A stretch of 64,000 nucleotides of DNA, taken from positions 15,686,001 to 15,750,000 of the forward strand of contig NW_027478158.1 in assembly GCF_051020975.1 (NCBI RefSeq), read 5' to 3'. Source of the DNA: Osmia lignaria lignaria. Lineage: Eukaryota; Arthropoda; Insecta; Hymenoptera; Megachilidae. Below are positions 1-10,798 of the stretch, one piece after another. Within the stretch, counting starts at the first letter, position 1. Every line of letters starts with the position of its first letter. The position numbers and the translations under genes were made by a program. The notes below the pieces were generated by a model, which did no database searches, was not told the DNA's origin, and saw only the letters and a list, made by a program, of their open reading frames with translations.

Positions 1-495
1 TCTGTATCTCTATTATGTTGGTGCGGCTTCGGAACTTTTAAATATCTTGATATATCTCGAGAACTACGCATCTGATCAAAAAATATCATAGAACATAAAA
101 AGTAGGAAACATAATTCTCTACAAAAAAGGTCTCTTAACATTTTGCCATAGCTCGCTTCGTTTCCGAGATATTTGCAGATATATCTCAAGGGAAGGGGCC
201 TGACGGACATATTTCGAGATATTTCTTCTTCTTGTTGTTCTTCTTCTGCACAGCTAAGCTGAAAGTGGCATTTACAGCTCGCAATAGTGCAAAGTTATCA
301 CAAAGAAAGGGGCCACGGTGTTTCTGTATCTCTATTATGTTGGTGCGGCTTCGGAACTTTTAAATATCTCGATACATCTCGAAAACTACGCTTCTGATCA
401 AAAAATATCATAGAACATAAATTGTAGGAAACTTAATTCTCTACAAACAAGGTCTCTTAACATTTTGCCATAGCTCTCTTCGTTTCCGAGATATT

Positions 496-522
496 TGCAG
501 ATTTATCTCAAGGGAAGGGGCC
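496..522 (+). repeat. Internal direct repeat, copy 1 (purine-rich box)
   Basis: This 27-bp segment begins TGCAGA and ends AAGGGGCC. It matches 610-636 of the same monomer at 24 of 27 positions, 114 bp apart. In most monomers AGCTCGC also lies upstream of both copies, 14 bp farther from this copy than from the other (for example 794-800 before the monomer at 817). The pair recurs in every monomer, which suggests the 322-bp unit itself arose partly by an internal duplication. Confidence 0.85.
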
Positions 523-544
523 TGACGGACATATTTCGAGATAT

Positions 545-568
545 TTCTTCTTCTTGTTGTTCTTCTTC
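545..568 (+). repeat. Trinucleotide tract: three TTC, two TTG, three TTC
   Basis: Eight triplets form a symmetric pyrimidine-rich tract that is present in every monomer. Variants carry single substitutions (TTA in type g; a T-to-G change giving tctgcttcttg in the p family; TCG or CCT elsewhere), but no gain or loss of a triplet is visible, because the 322-bp register is kept. The opposite strand is correspondingly purine-rich. It is followed directly by CTGCACAG. Confidence 0.9.
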
Positions 569-578
569 TGCACAGCTA

Positions 579-601
579 AGCTGGAAGTGGCATTTGCAGC
601 T
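579..601. repeat. Short inverted repeat with 7-nt loop
   Basis: AGCTGGAA (579-586) and TTGCAGCT (594-601) flank the loop GTGGCAT and pair at 7 of 8 positions, with a G-G mismatch. Type n monomers (for example 10239-10261) carry AACTGGAA and TTCCAGCT. There the G-G mismatch has become a G-C pair and another pair is lost, again 7 of 8. Type a monomers change both mismatch bases to A. Pairing is read by eye; no folding energy was computed. Confidence 0.7.
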
Positions 602-609
602 CCCAATAG

Positions 610-636
610 TGCAGAGTTATCTCAAAGAAAGGGGCC
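610..636 (+). repeat. Internal direct repeat, copy 2
   Basis: Diverged second copy of the box at 496-522, beginning TGCAGA and ending AAGGGGCC. It differs at three positions. Among monomers this copy varies at the TTATCTCAA core (TTATCCCAA in c, TTATCACAA in a, TTATATCAA in y, ATATCTCAA in r), while copy 1 varies mostly just upstream of it (TTTATC, ATATATC, TTCAGC). Confidence 0.85.
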
Positions 637-3070
637 ACGGTGTTTCTGTATCTCTATTATGTTGGTGCGGCTTCGGAACTTTTAAATATCTTGATATATC
701 TCGAGAACTACGCATCTGATCAAAAAATATCATAGAACATAAAAAGTAGGAAACTTAATTCTCTACAAAAAAGGTCTCTTAACATTTTGCCATAGCTCGC
801 TTCGTTTCCGAGATATTTGCAGGTTTATCTCAAGGGAAGGGGCCTAACGGACATATTTCGAGATATTTCTTCTTCTCGTTGTTCTTCTTCTGCACAGCTA
901 AGCTGGAAGTGGCATTTGCGGCTCGCACTAGTGCAGAGTTATCCCAAAGAAAGGGGCCACGGTGTTTCTGTATCTCTATTATGTTGGTGCGGCTTCGGAA
1001 CTTTTAAATATCTCGATATATCTCGAGAACTACGCATCTGATCAAAAAATATCATAGAACATAAAAAGTAGGAAACTTAATTCTCTACAAAAAAGGTCTC
1101 TTAACATTTTGCCATAGCTCGCTTCGTTTCCGAGATATTTGCAGATTTATCTCAAGGGAAGGGGCCTGACGGACATATTTCGAGATATTTCTTCTTCTTG
1201 TTGTTCTTCTTCTGCACAGCTAAGCTGGAAGTGGCATTTGCAGCTCGCAATAGTGCAGAGTTATCTCAAAGAAGGGGGCCACGGTGTTTCTGTATCTCTA
1301 TTATGTTGGTGCGGCTTCGGAACTTTTAAATATCTTGATATATCTCGAGAACTACGCATCTGATCAAAAAATATCATAGAACATAAAAAGTAGGAAACTT
1401 AATTCTCTACAGAATAGGTCTCTTAACATTTTGCCATAGCTCTCTTCGTTTCCGAGATATTTGCAGATTTATCTCAAGGGAAGGGGCCTGACGGACATAT
1501 TTCGAGATATTTCTTCTTCTTGTTGTTCTTCTTCTGCACAGCTAAGCTGGAAGTTGCATTTGCAGCTCGCAATGGTGCAGAGTTATCTCAAAGAAAGGGG
1601 CCACGGTGTTTCTGTATCTCTATTATGTTGGTGCGGCTTCGGAACTTTTAAATATCTCGATATATCTCGAAAACTACGCTTCTGATCAAAAAATATCAGA
1701 GAACATAAAAAGTAGGAAACTTAATTCTCTACAAAAAAGGTCTCTTAACATTTTGCCATAGCTCGCTTCGTTTCCGAGATATTTGCAGGTTTATCTCAAG
1801 GGAAGGGGCCTAACGGACATATTTCGAGATATTTCTTCTTCTTGTTGTTCTTCTTCTGCACAGCTAAGCTGAAAGTGGCATTTACAGCTCGCAATAGTGC
1901 AAAGTTATCACAAAGAAAGGGGCCACGGTGTTTCTGTATCTCTATTATGTTGGTGCGGCTTCGGAACTTTTAAATATCTCGATACATCTCGAAAACTACG
2001 CTTCTGATCAAAAAATATCATAGAACATAAATTGTAGGAAACTTAATTCTCTACAAAAAAGGTCTCTTAACATTTTGCCATAGCTCTCTTCGTTTCCGAG
2101 ATATTTGCAGATTTATCTCAAGGGAAGGGGCCTGACGGACATATTTCGAGATATTTCTTCTTCTTGTTGTTCTTCTTCTGCACAGCTAAGCTGGAAGTGG
2201 CATTTGCAGCTCCCAATAGTGCAGAGTTATCTCAAAGAAAGGGGCCACGGTGTTTCTGTATCTCTATTATGTTGGTGCGGCTTCGGAACTTTTAAATATC
2301 TTGATATATCTCGAGAACTACGCATCTGATCAAAAAATATCATAGAACATAAAAAGTAGGAAACTTAATTCTCTACAAAAAAGGTCTCTTAACATTTTGC
2401 CATAGCTCGCTTCGTTTCCGAGATATTTGCAGGTTTATCTCAAGGGAAGGGGCCTAACGGACATATTTCGAGATATTTCTTCTTCTCGTTGTTCTTCTTC
2501 TGCACAGCTAAGCTGGAAGTGGCATTTGCGGCTCGCACTAGTGCAGAGTTATCCCAAAGAAAGGGGCCACGGTGTTTCTGTATCTCTATTATGTTGGTGC
2601 GGCTTCGGAACTTTTAAATATCTCGATATATCTCGAGAACTACGCATCTGATCAAAAAATATCATAGAACATAAAAAGTAGGAAACTTAATTCTCTACAA
2701 AAAAGGTCTCTTAACATTTTGCCATAGCTCGCTTCGTTTCCGAGATATTTGCAGATTTATCTCAAGGGAAGGGGCCTGACGGACATATTTCGAGATATTT
2801 CTTCTTCTTGTTGTTCTTCTTCTGCACAGCTAAGCTGGAAGTGGCATTTGCAGCTCGCAATAGTGCAGAGTTATCTCAAAGAAGGGGGCCACGGTGTTTC
2901 TGTATCTCTATTATGTTGGTGCGGCTTCGGAACTTTTAAATATCTTGATATATCTCGAGAACTACGCATCTGATCAAAAAATATCATAGAACATAAAAAG
3001 TAGGAAACATAATTCTCTACAAAAAAGGTCTCTTAACATTTTGCCATAGCTCGCTTCGTTTCCGAGATAT

Positions 3071-6000
3071 TTGCAGATATATCTCAAGGGAAGGGGCCTG
3101 ACGGACATATTTCGAGATATTTCTTCTTCTTGTTGTTCTTCTTCTGCACAGCTAAGCTGAAAGTGGCATTTACAGCTCGCAATAGTGCAAAGTTATCACA
3201 AAGAAAGGGGCCACGGTGTTTCTGTATCTCTATTATGTTGGTGCGGCTTCGGAACTTTTAAATATCTCGATACATCTCGAAAACTACGCTTCTGATCAAA
3301 AAATATCATAGAACATAAATTGTAGGAAACTTAATTCTCTACAAAAAAGGTCTCTTAACATTTTGCCATAGCTCTCTTTGTTTCCGAGATATTTGCAGAT
3401 TTATCTCAAGGGAAGGGGCCTGACGGACATATTTCGAGATATTTCTTCTTCTTGTTGTTCTTCTTCTGCACAGCTAAGCTGGAAGTGGCATTTGCAGCTC
3501 CCAATAGTGCAGAGTTATCTCAAAGAAAGGGGCCACGGTGTTTCTGTATCTCTATTATGTTGGTGCGGCTTCGGAACTTTTAAATATCTTGATATATCTC
3601 GAGAACTACGCATCTGATCAAAAAATATCATAGAACATAAAAAGTAGGAAACTTAATTCTCTACAAAAAAGGTCTCTTAACATTTTGCCATAGCTCGCTT
3701 CGTTTCCGAGATATTTGCAGGTTTATCTCAAGGGAAGGGGCCTAACGGACATATTTCGAGATATTTCTTCTTCTTGTTGTTCTTCTTCTGCACAGCTAAG
3801 CTGGAAGTGGCATTTGCGGCTCGCACTAGTGCAGAGTTATCCCAAAGAAAGGGGCCACGGTGTTTCTGTATCTCTATTATGTTGGTGCGGCTTCGGAACT
3901 TTTAAATATCTCGATATATCTCGAAAACTACGCTTCTGATCAAAAAATATCATAGAACATAAATTGTAGGAAACATAATTCTCTACAAAAAAGTTCTCTT
4001 AACATTTTGCCATAGCTCGCTTCGTTTCCGAGATATTTGCAGATATATCTCAAGGGAAGGGGCCTGACGGACATATTTCGAGATATTTCTTCTTCTTGTT
4101 GTTCTTCTTCTGCACAGCTAACCTGGAAGTGGCATTTGCAGCTCGCAATAGTGCAGAGTTATCTCAAAGAAAGGGGCCACGGTGTTTCTGTATCTCTATT
4201 ATGTTGGTGCGGCTTCGGAACTTTTAAATATCTTGATATATCTCGAGAACTACGCATCTGATCAAAAAATATCATAGAACATAAAAAGTAGGAAACTTAA
4301 TTCTCTACAAAAAAGGTCTCTTAACATTTTGCCATAGCTCGCTTCGTTTCCGAGATATTTGCAGATATATCTCAAGGGAAGGGGCCTGACGGACATATTT
4401 CGAGATATTTCTTCTTCTTGTTGTTCTTCTTCTGCACAGCTAAGCTGGAAGTGGCATTTGCAGCTCGCAATAGTGCAGAGTTATCTCAAAGAAAGGGGCC
4501 ACGGTGTTTCTGTATCTCTATTATGTTGGTGCGGCTTCGGAACTTTTAAATATCTCGATATATCTCGAAAACTACGCTTCTGATCAAAAAATATCATAGA
4601 ACATGAATTGTAGGAAACATAATTCTCTACAAAAAAGGTCTCTTAACATTTTGCCATAGCTCGCTTCGTTTCCGAGATATTTGCAGATTTATCTCAAGGG
4701 AAGGGGCATGACGGACATATTTCGAGATATTTCTTCTTCTTGTTGTTCTTCTTCTGCAGAGCTAAGGTGGAAGTGGCATTTGCGGCTCGCACTAGTGCAG
4801 AGTTATCTCAAAGAAAGGGGCCACGGTGTTTCTGTATCTCTATTATGTTGGTGCGGCTTCGGAACTTTTAAATATCTCGATATATCTCGAAAACTACGCT
4901 TCTGATCAAAAAATATCATAGAACATAAATTGTAGGAAACATAATTCTCTACAAAAAAGGTCTCTTAACATTTTGCCATAGCTCGCTTCGTTTCCGAGAT
5001 ATTTGCAGATATATCTCAAGGGAAGGGGCCTGACGGACATATTTCGAGATATTTCTTCTTCTTGTTGTTCTTCTTCTGCACAGCTAAGCTGAAAGTGGCA
5101 TTTACAGCTCGCAATAGTGCAAAGTTATCACAAAGAAAGGGGCCACGGTGTTTCTGTATCTCTATTATGTTGGTGCGGCTTCGGAAATTTTAAATATCTC
5201 GATACATCTCGAAAACTACGCTTCTGATCAAAAAATATCATAGAACATAAATTGTAGGAAACTTAATTCTCTACAAAAAAGGTCTCTTAACATTTTGCCA
5301 TAGCTCTCTTCGTTTCCGAGATATTTGCAGATTTATCTCAAGGGAAGGGGCCTGACGGACATATTTCGAGATATTTCTTCTTCTTGTTGTTCTTCTTCTG
5401 CACAGCTAAGCTGGAAGTGGCATTTGCAGCTCCCAATAGTGCAGAGTTATCTCAAAGAAAGGGGCCACGGTGTTTCTGTATCTCTATTATGTTGGTGCGG
5501 CTTCGGAACTTTTAAATATCTTGATATATCTCGAGAACTACGCATCTGATCAAATAATATCATAGAACATAAAAAGTAGGAAACTTAATTCTCTACAAAA
5601 AAGGTCTCTTAACATTTTGCCATAGCTCGCTTCGTTTCCGAGATATTTGCAGGTTTATCTCAAGGGAAGGGGCCTAACGGACATATTTCGAGATATTTCT
5701 TCTTCTTGTTGTTCTTCTTCTGCACAGCTAAGCTGGAAGTGGCATTTGCGGCTCGCACTAGTGCAGAGTTATCCCAAAGAAAGGGGCCACGGTGTTTCTG
5801 TATCTCTATTATGTTGGTGCGGCTTCGGAACTTTTAAATATCTCGATATATCTCGAAAACTACGCTTCTGATCAAAAAATATCATAGAACATAAATTGTA
5901 GGAAACATAATTCTCTACAAAAAAGTTCTCTTAACATTTTGCCATAGCTCGCTTCGTTTCCGAGATATTTGCAGATATATCTCCAGGGAAGGGGCCTGAC

Positions 6001-6290
6001 GGACATATTTCGAGATATTTCTTCTTCTTGTTGTTCTTCTTCTGCACAGCTAACCTGGAAGTGGCATTTGCAGCTCGCAATAGTGCAGAGTTATCTCAAA
6101 GAAAGGGGCCACGGTGTTTCTGTATCTCTATTATGTTCGTGCGGCTTCGGAACTTTTAAATATCTTGATATATCTCGAGAACTACGCATCTGATCAAAAA
6201 ATATCATAGAACATAAAAAGTAGGAAACTTAATTCTCTACAAAAAAGGTCTCTTAACATTTTGCCATAGCTCGCTTCGTTTCCGAGATAT
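3071..6290 (+). repeat. Array block: a-b-c-f repeated at 1932-bp offset
   Basis: a (3071), b (3393), c (3715), f (4037) recur as a (5003), b (5325), c (5647), f (5969), six monomers (1932 bp) apart. Between them lie an S-like unit (4359) and a unit with private changes (4681: GGGGCATGACGG and GAGCTAAGGTGG). Single-base differences mark the copies, such as CTCTTTG in place of CTCTTCG just before the unit at 3393 and GGAAATTTT in place of GGAACTTTT near 5185. Confidence 0.85.
4030..4051. repeat. Inverted repeat across the TTGCAG motif
   Basis: GAGATAT (4030-4036) and ATATCTC (4045-4051) form a perfect 7-bp stem around an 8-base loop containing TTGCAG. Monomers with TTTATCTC instead of ATATATCTC keep a 6-bp stem with a longer loop (for example 1132-1153). 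The same words recur elsewhere in the monomer, CGAGATATTT twice in one sense and AAATATCTCG or AAATATCTTG in the other, so larger foldbacks are possible. Confidence 0.7.
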
Positions 6291-8544
6291 TTGCAGATAT
6301 ATCTCAAGGGAAGGGGCCTGACGGACATATTTCGAGATATTTCTTCTTCTTGTTGTTCTTCTTCTGCACAGCTAAGCTGAAAGTGGCATTTACAGCTCGC
6401 AATAGTGCAAAGTTATCACAAAGAAAGGGGCCACGGTGTTTCTGTATCTCTATTATGTTGGTGCGGCTTCGGAACTTTTAAATATCTCGATACATCTCGA
6501 AAACTACGCTTCTGATCAAAAAATATCATAGAACATAAATTGTAGGAAACTTAATTCTCTACAAAAAAGGTCTCTTAACATTTTGCCATAGCTCTCTTCG
6601 TTTCCGAGATATTTGCAGATTTATCTCAAGGGAAGGGGCCTGACGGACATATTTCGAGATATTTCTTCTTCTTGTTGTTCTTCTTCTGCACAGCTAAGCT
6701 GGAAGTGGCATTTGCAGCTCCCAATAGTGCAGAGTTATCTCAAAGAAAGGGGCCACGGTGTTTCTGTATCTCTATTATGTTGGTGCGGCTTCGGAACTTT
6801 TAAATATCTTGATATATCTCGAGAACTACGCATCTGATCAAAAAATATCATAGAACATAAAAAGTAGGAAACTTAATTCTCTACAAAAAAGGTCTCTTAA
6901 CATTTTGCCATAGCTCGCTTCGTTTCCGAGATATTTGCAGATTTATCTCAAGGGAAGGGGCCTGACGGACATATTTCGAGATATTTCTTCTTCTTGTTGT
7001 TCTTCTTCTGCACAGCTAAGCTGGAAGTGGCATTTGCAGCTCGCAATAGTGCAGAGTTATCTCAAAGAAGGGGGCCACGGTGTTTCTGTATCTCTATTAT
7101 GTTGGTGCGGCTTCGGAACTTTTAAATATCTTGATATATCTCGAGAACTACGCATCTGATCAAAAAATATCATAGAACATAAAAAGTAGGAAACTTAATT
7201 CTCTACAGAAAAGGTCTCTTAACATTTTGCCATAGCTCTCTTCGTTTCCGAGATATTTGCAGATTTATCTCAAGGGAAGGGGCCTGACGGACATATTTCG
7301 AGATATTTCTTATTCTTGTTGTTCTTCTTCTGCACAGCTAAGCTGGAAGTGGCATTTGCAGCTCGCAATAGTGCAGAGTTATCTCAAAGAAAGGGGCCAC
7401 GGTGTTTCTGTATCTCTATTATGTTGGTGCGGCTTCGGAACTTTTAAATATCTCGATACATCTCGAAAACTACGCTTCTGATCAAAAAATATCATAGAAC
7501 ATAAATTGTAGGAAACTTAATTCTCTACAAAAAAGGTCTCTTAACATTTTGCCATAGCTCTCTTCGTTTCCGAGATATTTGCAGATTTATCTCAAGGGAA
7601 GGGGCCTGACGGACATATTTCGAGATATTTCTTCTTCTTGTTGTTCTTCTTCTGCACAGCTAAGCTGGAAGTGGCATTTGCAGCTCCCAATAGTGCAGAG
7701 TTATCTCAAAGAAAGGGGCCACGGTGTTTCTGTATCTCTATTATGTTGGTGCGGCTTCGGAACTTTTAAATATCTTGATATATCTCGAGAACTACGCATC
7801 TGATCAAAAAATATCATAGAACATAAAAAGTAGGAAACTTAATTCTCTACAAAAAAGGTCTCTTAACATTTTGCCATAGCTCGCTTCGTTTCCGAGATAT
7901 TTGCAGGTTTATCTCAAGGGAAGGGGCCTAACGGACATATTTCGAGATATTTCTTCTTCCTGTTGTTCTTCTTCTGCACAGCTAAGCTGGAAGTGGCATT
8001 TGCGGCTCGCACTAGTGCAGAGTTATCTCAAAGAAAGGGGCCACGGTGTTTCTGTATCTCTATTATGTTGGTGCGGCTTCGGAACTTTTAAATATCTCGA
8101 TATATCTCGAAAACTACGCTTCTGATCAAAAAATATCATAGAACATAAATTGTACGAAACATAATTCTCTACAAAAAAGTTCTCTTAACATTTTGCCATA
8201 GCTCGCTTCGTTTCCGAGATATTTGCAGATATATCTCAAGGGAAGGGGCCTGACGGACATATTTCGAGATATTTCTTCTTCTTGTTGTTCTTCTTCTGCA
8301 CAGCTAACCTGGAAGTGGCATTTGCAGCTCGCAATAGTGCAGAGTTATCTCAAAGAAAGGGGCCACGGTGTTTCTGTATCTCTATTATGTTGGTGCGGCT
8401 TCGGAACTTTTAAATATCTTGATATATCTCGAGAACTACGCATCTGATCAAAAAATATCATAGAACATAAAAAGTAGGAAACCTAATTCTCTACAAAAAA
8501 GGTTTCTTAACATTTTGCCATAGCTCGCTTCGTTTCCGAGATAT
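5969..8544 (+). repeat. Partial copy (8 of 11 monomers) of the 3542-bp HOR
   Basis: The order f, a, b, d, g, b, c, f (starts 5969, 6291, 6613, 6935, 7257, 7579, 7901, 8223) matches the first eight units of the complete 11-monomer repeat that begins at 10799, at an offset of 4830 bp. Shared rare marks include CTCCAGGG in the first unit, TTCTTATTCTTG in g, CTTCCTGTTG in the second c and TTGTACGAAAC at its end. Private differences include GTTCGTGCGG in the first unit (near 6136) and GGTTTCTTAAC at the end. Confidence 0.88.
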
Positions 8545-10476
8545 TTGCAGATTTATCTCAAGGGAAGGGGCCTGACGGACATATTTCGAGATATTTCTTC
8601 TTCTTGTTGTTCTTCTTCTGCACAGCTAAGCTGGAAGTGGCATTTGCAGCTCGCAATAGTGCAGAGTTATCTCAAAGAAGGGGGCCACGGTGTTTCTGTA
8701 TCTCTATTATGTTGGTGCGGCTTCGGAACTTTTAAATATCTTGATATATCTCGAGAACTACGCATCTGATCAAAAAATATCATAGAACATAAAAAGTAGG
8801 AAACTTAATTCTCTACAGAAAAGGTCTCTTAACATTTTGCCATAGCTCTCTTCGTTTCCGAGATATTTGCAGATTTATCTCAAGGGAAGGGGCCTGACGG
8901 ACATATTTCGAGATATTTCTTATTCTTGTTGTTCTTCTTCTGCACAGCTAAGCTGGAAGTGGCATTTGCAGCTCGCAATAGTGCAGAGTTATCTCAAAGA
9001 AAGGGGCCACGGTGTTTCTGTATCTCTATTATGTTGGTGCGGCTTCGGAACTTTTAAATATCTTGATATATCTCGAGAACTACGCATCTGATCAAAAAAT
9101 ATCATAGAACATAAAAAGTAGGAAACTTAATTCTCTACAAAAACGGTCTGTTAACATTTTGCCATAGCTCGCTTCGTTTCCGAGATATTTGCAGATTTAT
9201 CTCAAGTGAAGGGGCCTGACGGACATATTTCGAGATATTTCTTCTTCTTGTTGTTCTTCTTCTGCACAGCTAAGCTGGAAGTGGCATTTGCAGCTCGCAA
9301 TAGTGCAGAGTTATCTCAAAGAAAGGGGCCACGGTGTTTCTGTATCTCTATTATGTTGGTGCGGCTTCGGAACTTTTAAATATCTTGATATATCTCGAGA
9401 ACTACGCATCTGATCAAAAAATATCATAGAACATAAAAAGTAGGAAACTTAATTCTCTACAAGAAAGGTCTCTTAACATTTTGCCATAGCTCGCTTCGTT
9501 TCCGAGATATTTGCAGATTTATCTCAAGGGATGGGGCCTGACGGACATATTTCGAGATATTTCTTCTTCTTGTTGTTCTTCTTCTGCACATCTAAGCTGG
9601 AAGTGGCATTTGCAGCTCGCAATAGTGCAGAGTTATCTCAAAGAAAGCGGCCACGGTGTTTCTGTACCTCTATTATGTTGGTGCAGCTTCGGAACTTTTA
9701 AATATCTTGATATATCTCGAGATCTACGCATCTGATCAAAAAATATCATAGAACATAAAAAGTAGGAAACTTAATTCTCTACAAAAAAGGTCTCTTGACA
9801 TTTTGCCATAGCTGGCTTCGTTTCCGAGATATTGGCAGATTTATCTCAAGGGAAGGGGCCTGACGGACATATTTCGAGATATTTCTTCTTCTTGTTGTTC
9901 TTCTTCTGCACAGCTAAGCTGGAAGTGGCATTTGCAGCTCGCAATAGTGCATAGTTATCTCAAAGAAAGGGGCCACGGTGTTTCTGTATCTCTATTATGT
10001 TGGTGCGGCTTCGGAACTTTTAAATATCTTGATATATCTCGAGAACTACGCATCTGATCAAAAAATATCATAGAACATAAAAAGTAGGAAACTTAATTCT
10101 CTACAAAAAAGGTCTCTTAACATTTTGCCATAGCTCGCTTCGTTTCCGAGATATTTGCAGATTTATCTCAAGGGAAGGGGCCTAACGGACATATTTCGTG
10201 ATATTTCTTCTTCTTGTTGTTCTTCTTCTGCACAGCTAAACTGGAAGTGGCATTTCCAGCTCGCAATAGTGCAGAGTTATCTCAAAGAAAGGGGCCACGG
10301 TGTTTCTGTATCTCTATTATGTTGGTGCGGCTTCGGAACTTTTAAATATCTTGATATATCTCGAGAACTACGCATCTGATCAAATAATATCATAGAACAT
10401 AAAAAGTAGGAAACTTAATTCTCTACAAAAAAGGTCTCTTAACATTTTGCCATAGCTCGCTTCGTTTCCGAGATAT
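8545..10476 (+). repeat. Less homogenised island of divergent monomers
   Basis: Units are d (8545), g-like (8867), a unit with CAAGTGAAGG (9189, stop in frame), two units with many private substitutions (9511 and 9833) and an isolated n-type unit (10155). The 9511 unit alone has at least six changes seen nowhere nearby, among them GGGATGGGG, CACATCTAAG, AAAGCGGCC and GTGCAGCTTC. The 9833 unit has GATATTGGCAG, GCTGGCTTCG and GTGCATAG. The 9189 type recurs only at 18527. Confidence 0.8.
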
Positions 10477-10798
10477 TTGCAGGTTTATCTCAAGGGAAGG
10501 GGCCTAACGGACATATTTCGAGATATTTCTTCTTCTTGTTGTTCTTCTTCTGCACAGCTAAGCTGGAAGTGGCATTTGCGGCTCGCACTAGTGCAGAGTT
10601 ATCCCAAAGAAAGGGGCCACGGTGTTTCTGTATCTCTATTATGTTGGTGCGGCTTCGGAACTTTTAAATATCTCGATATATCTCGAAAACTACGCTTCTG
10701 ATCAAAAAATATCATAGAACATAAATTGTAGGAAACATAATTCTCTACAAAAAAGTTCTCTTAACATTTTGCCATAGCTCGCTTCGTTTCCGAGATAT

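Larger units (their letters stand above)
495..816 (+). repeat. Representative satellite monomer (type b)
   Basis: Reference unit for the array. In order it holds: the TTGCAG motif; a purine-rich box ending GGGGCC (496-522); a dyad-like ATATTTCGAGATATTT; a TTC/TTG tract (545-568); a short hairpin (579-601); a second, diverged copy of the purine-rich box (610-636); a GCGGCTTCGGAAC segment; an AT-rich stretch with the palindromes GATATATC and TCTCGAGA; TGATCA followed by A-tracts; and a CTTCGTTTCCGAGATA segment leading into the next monomer. The first 225 bp are open in one frame but do not look coding. Because 322 is not a multiple of 3, that frame shifts in each successive unit. Confidence 0.95.
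1..3070 (+). repeat. Array block: a-b-c-d-e / a-b-c-d, 1610-bp offset duplication
   Basis: After a partial unit (1-172) the monomers are a (173), b (495), c (817), d (1139), an S-like unit (1461), an a unit with a c-type start (1783), b (2105), c (2427) and d (2749). The stretch from about 230 to 1395 matches about 1840 to 3005 at an offset of 1610 bp (five monomers), including the rare TTCTCGTTG change in both c units. The units at 173 and 1783 have a TGA in the otherwise open frame. Confidence 0.85.

Noticed and set aside
592..680. RNA polymerase III A/B-box-like words (CAGCTCGCAATAGTG and GGCTTCGGAAC), hinting at a tRNA-derived origin
   Set aside because: Several consensus positions mismatch, the spacing is longer than in tRNA genes, and no tRNA-like fold or SINE tail is visible.
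495..719. A 74-codon open frame repeated in most monomers as a possible gene family
   Set aside because: It begins with TTG and has no ATG of its own. It exists only because one monomer sequence is repeated. About 30 units lack it through stops (CTGAAAG, GTGTAG, AAGTGA, CTAGAAG, GCTCTAAGG), 1-bp deletions or loss of the TTG. Changes fall at all codon positions without visible preference for silent ones. The product shows no recognisable domain.
802..818. CENP-B box resemblance at CTTCGTTTCCGAGATAT
   Set aside because: The first seven bases (CTTCGTT) fit the box, but the essential A and CGGG part are absent in all monomers read.
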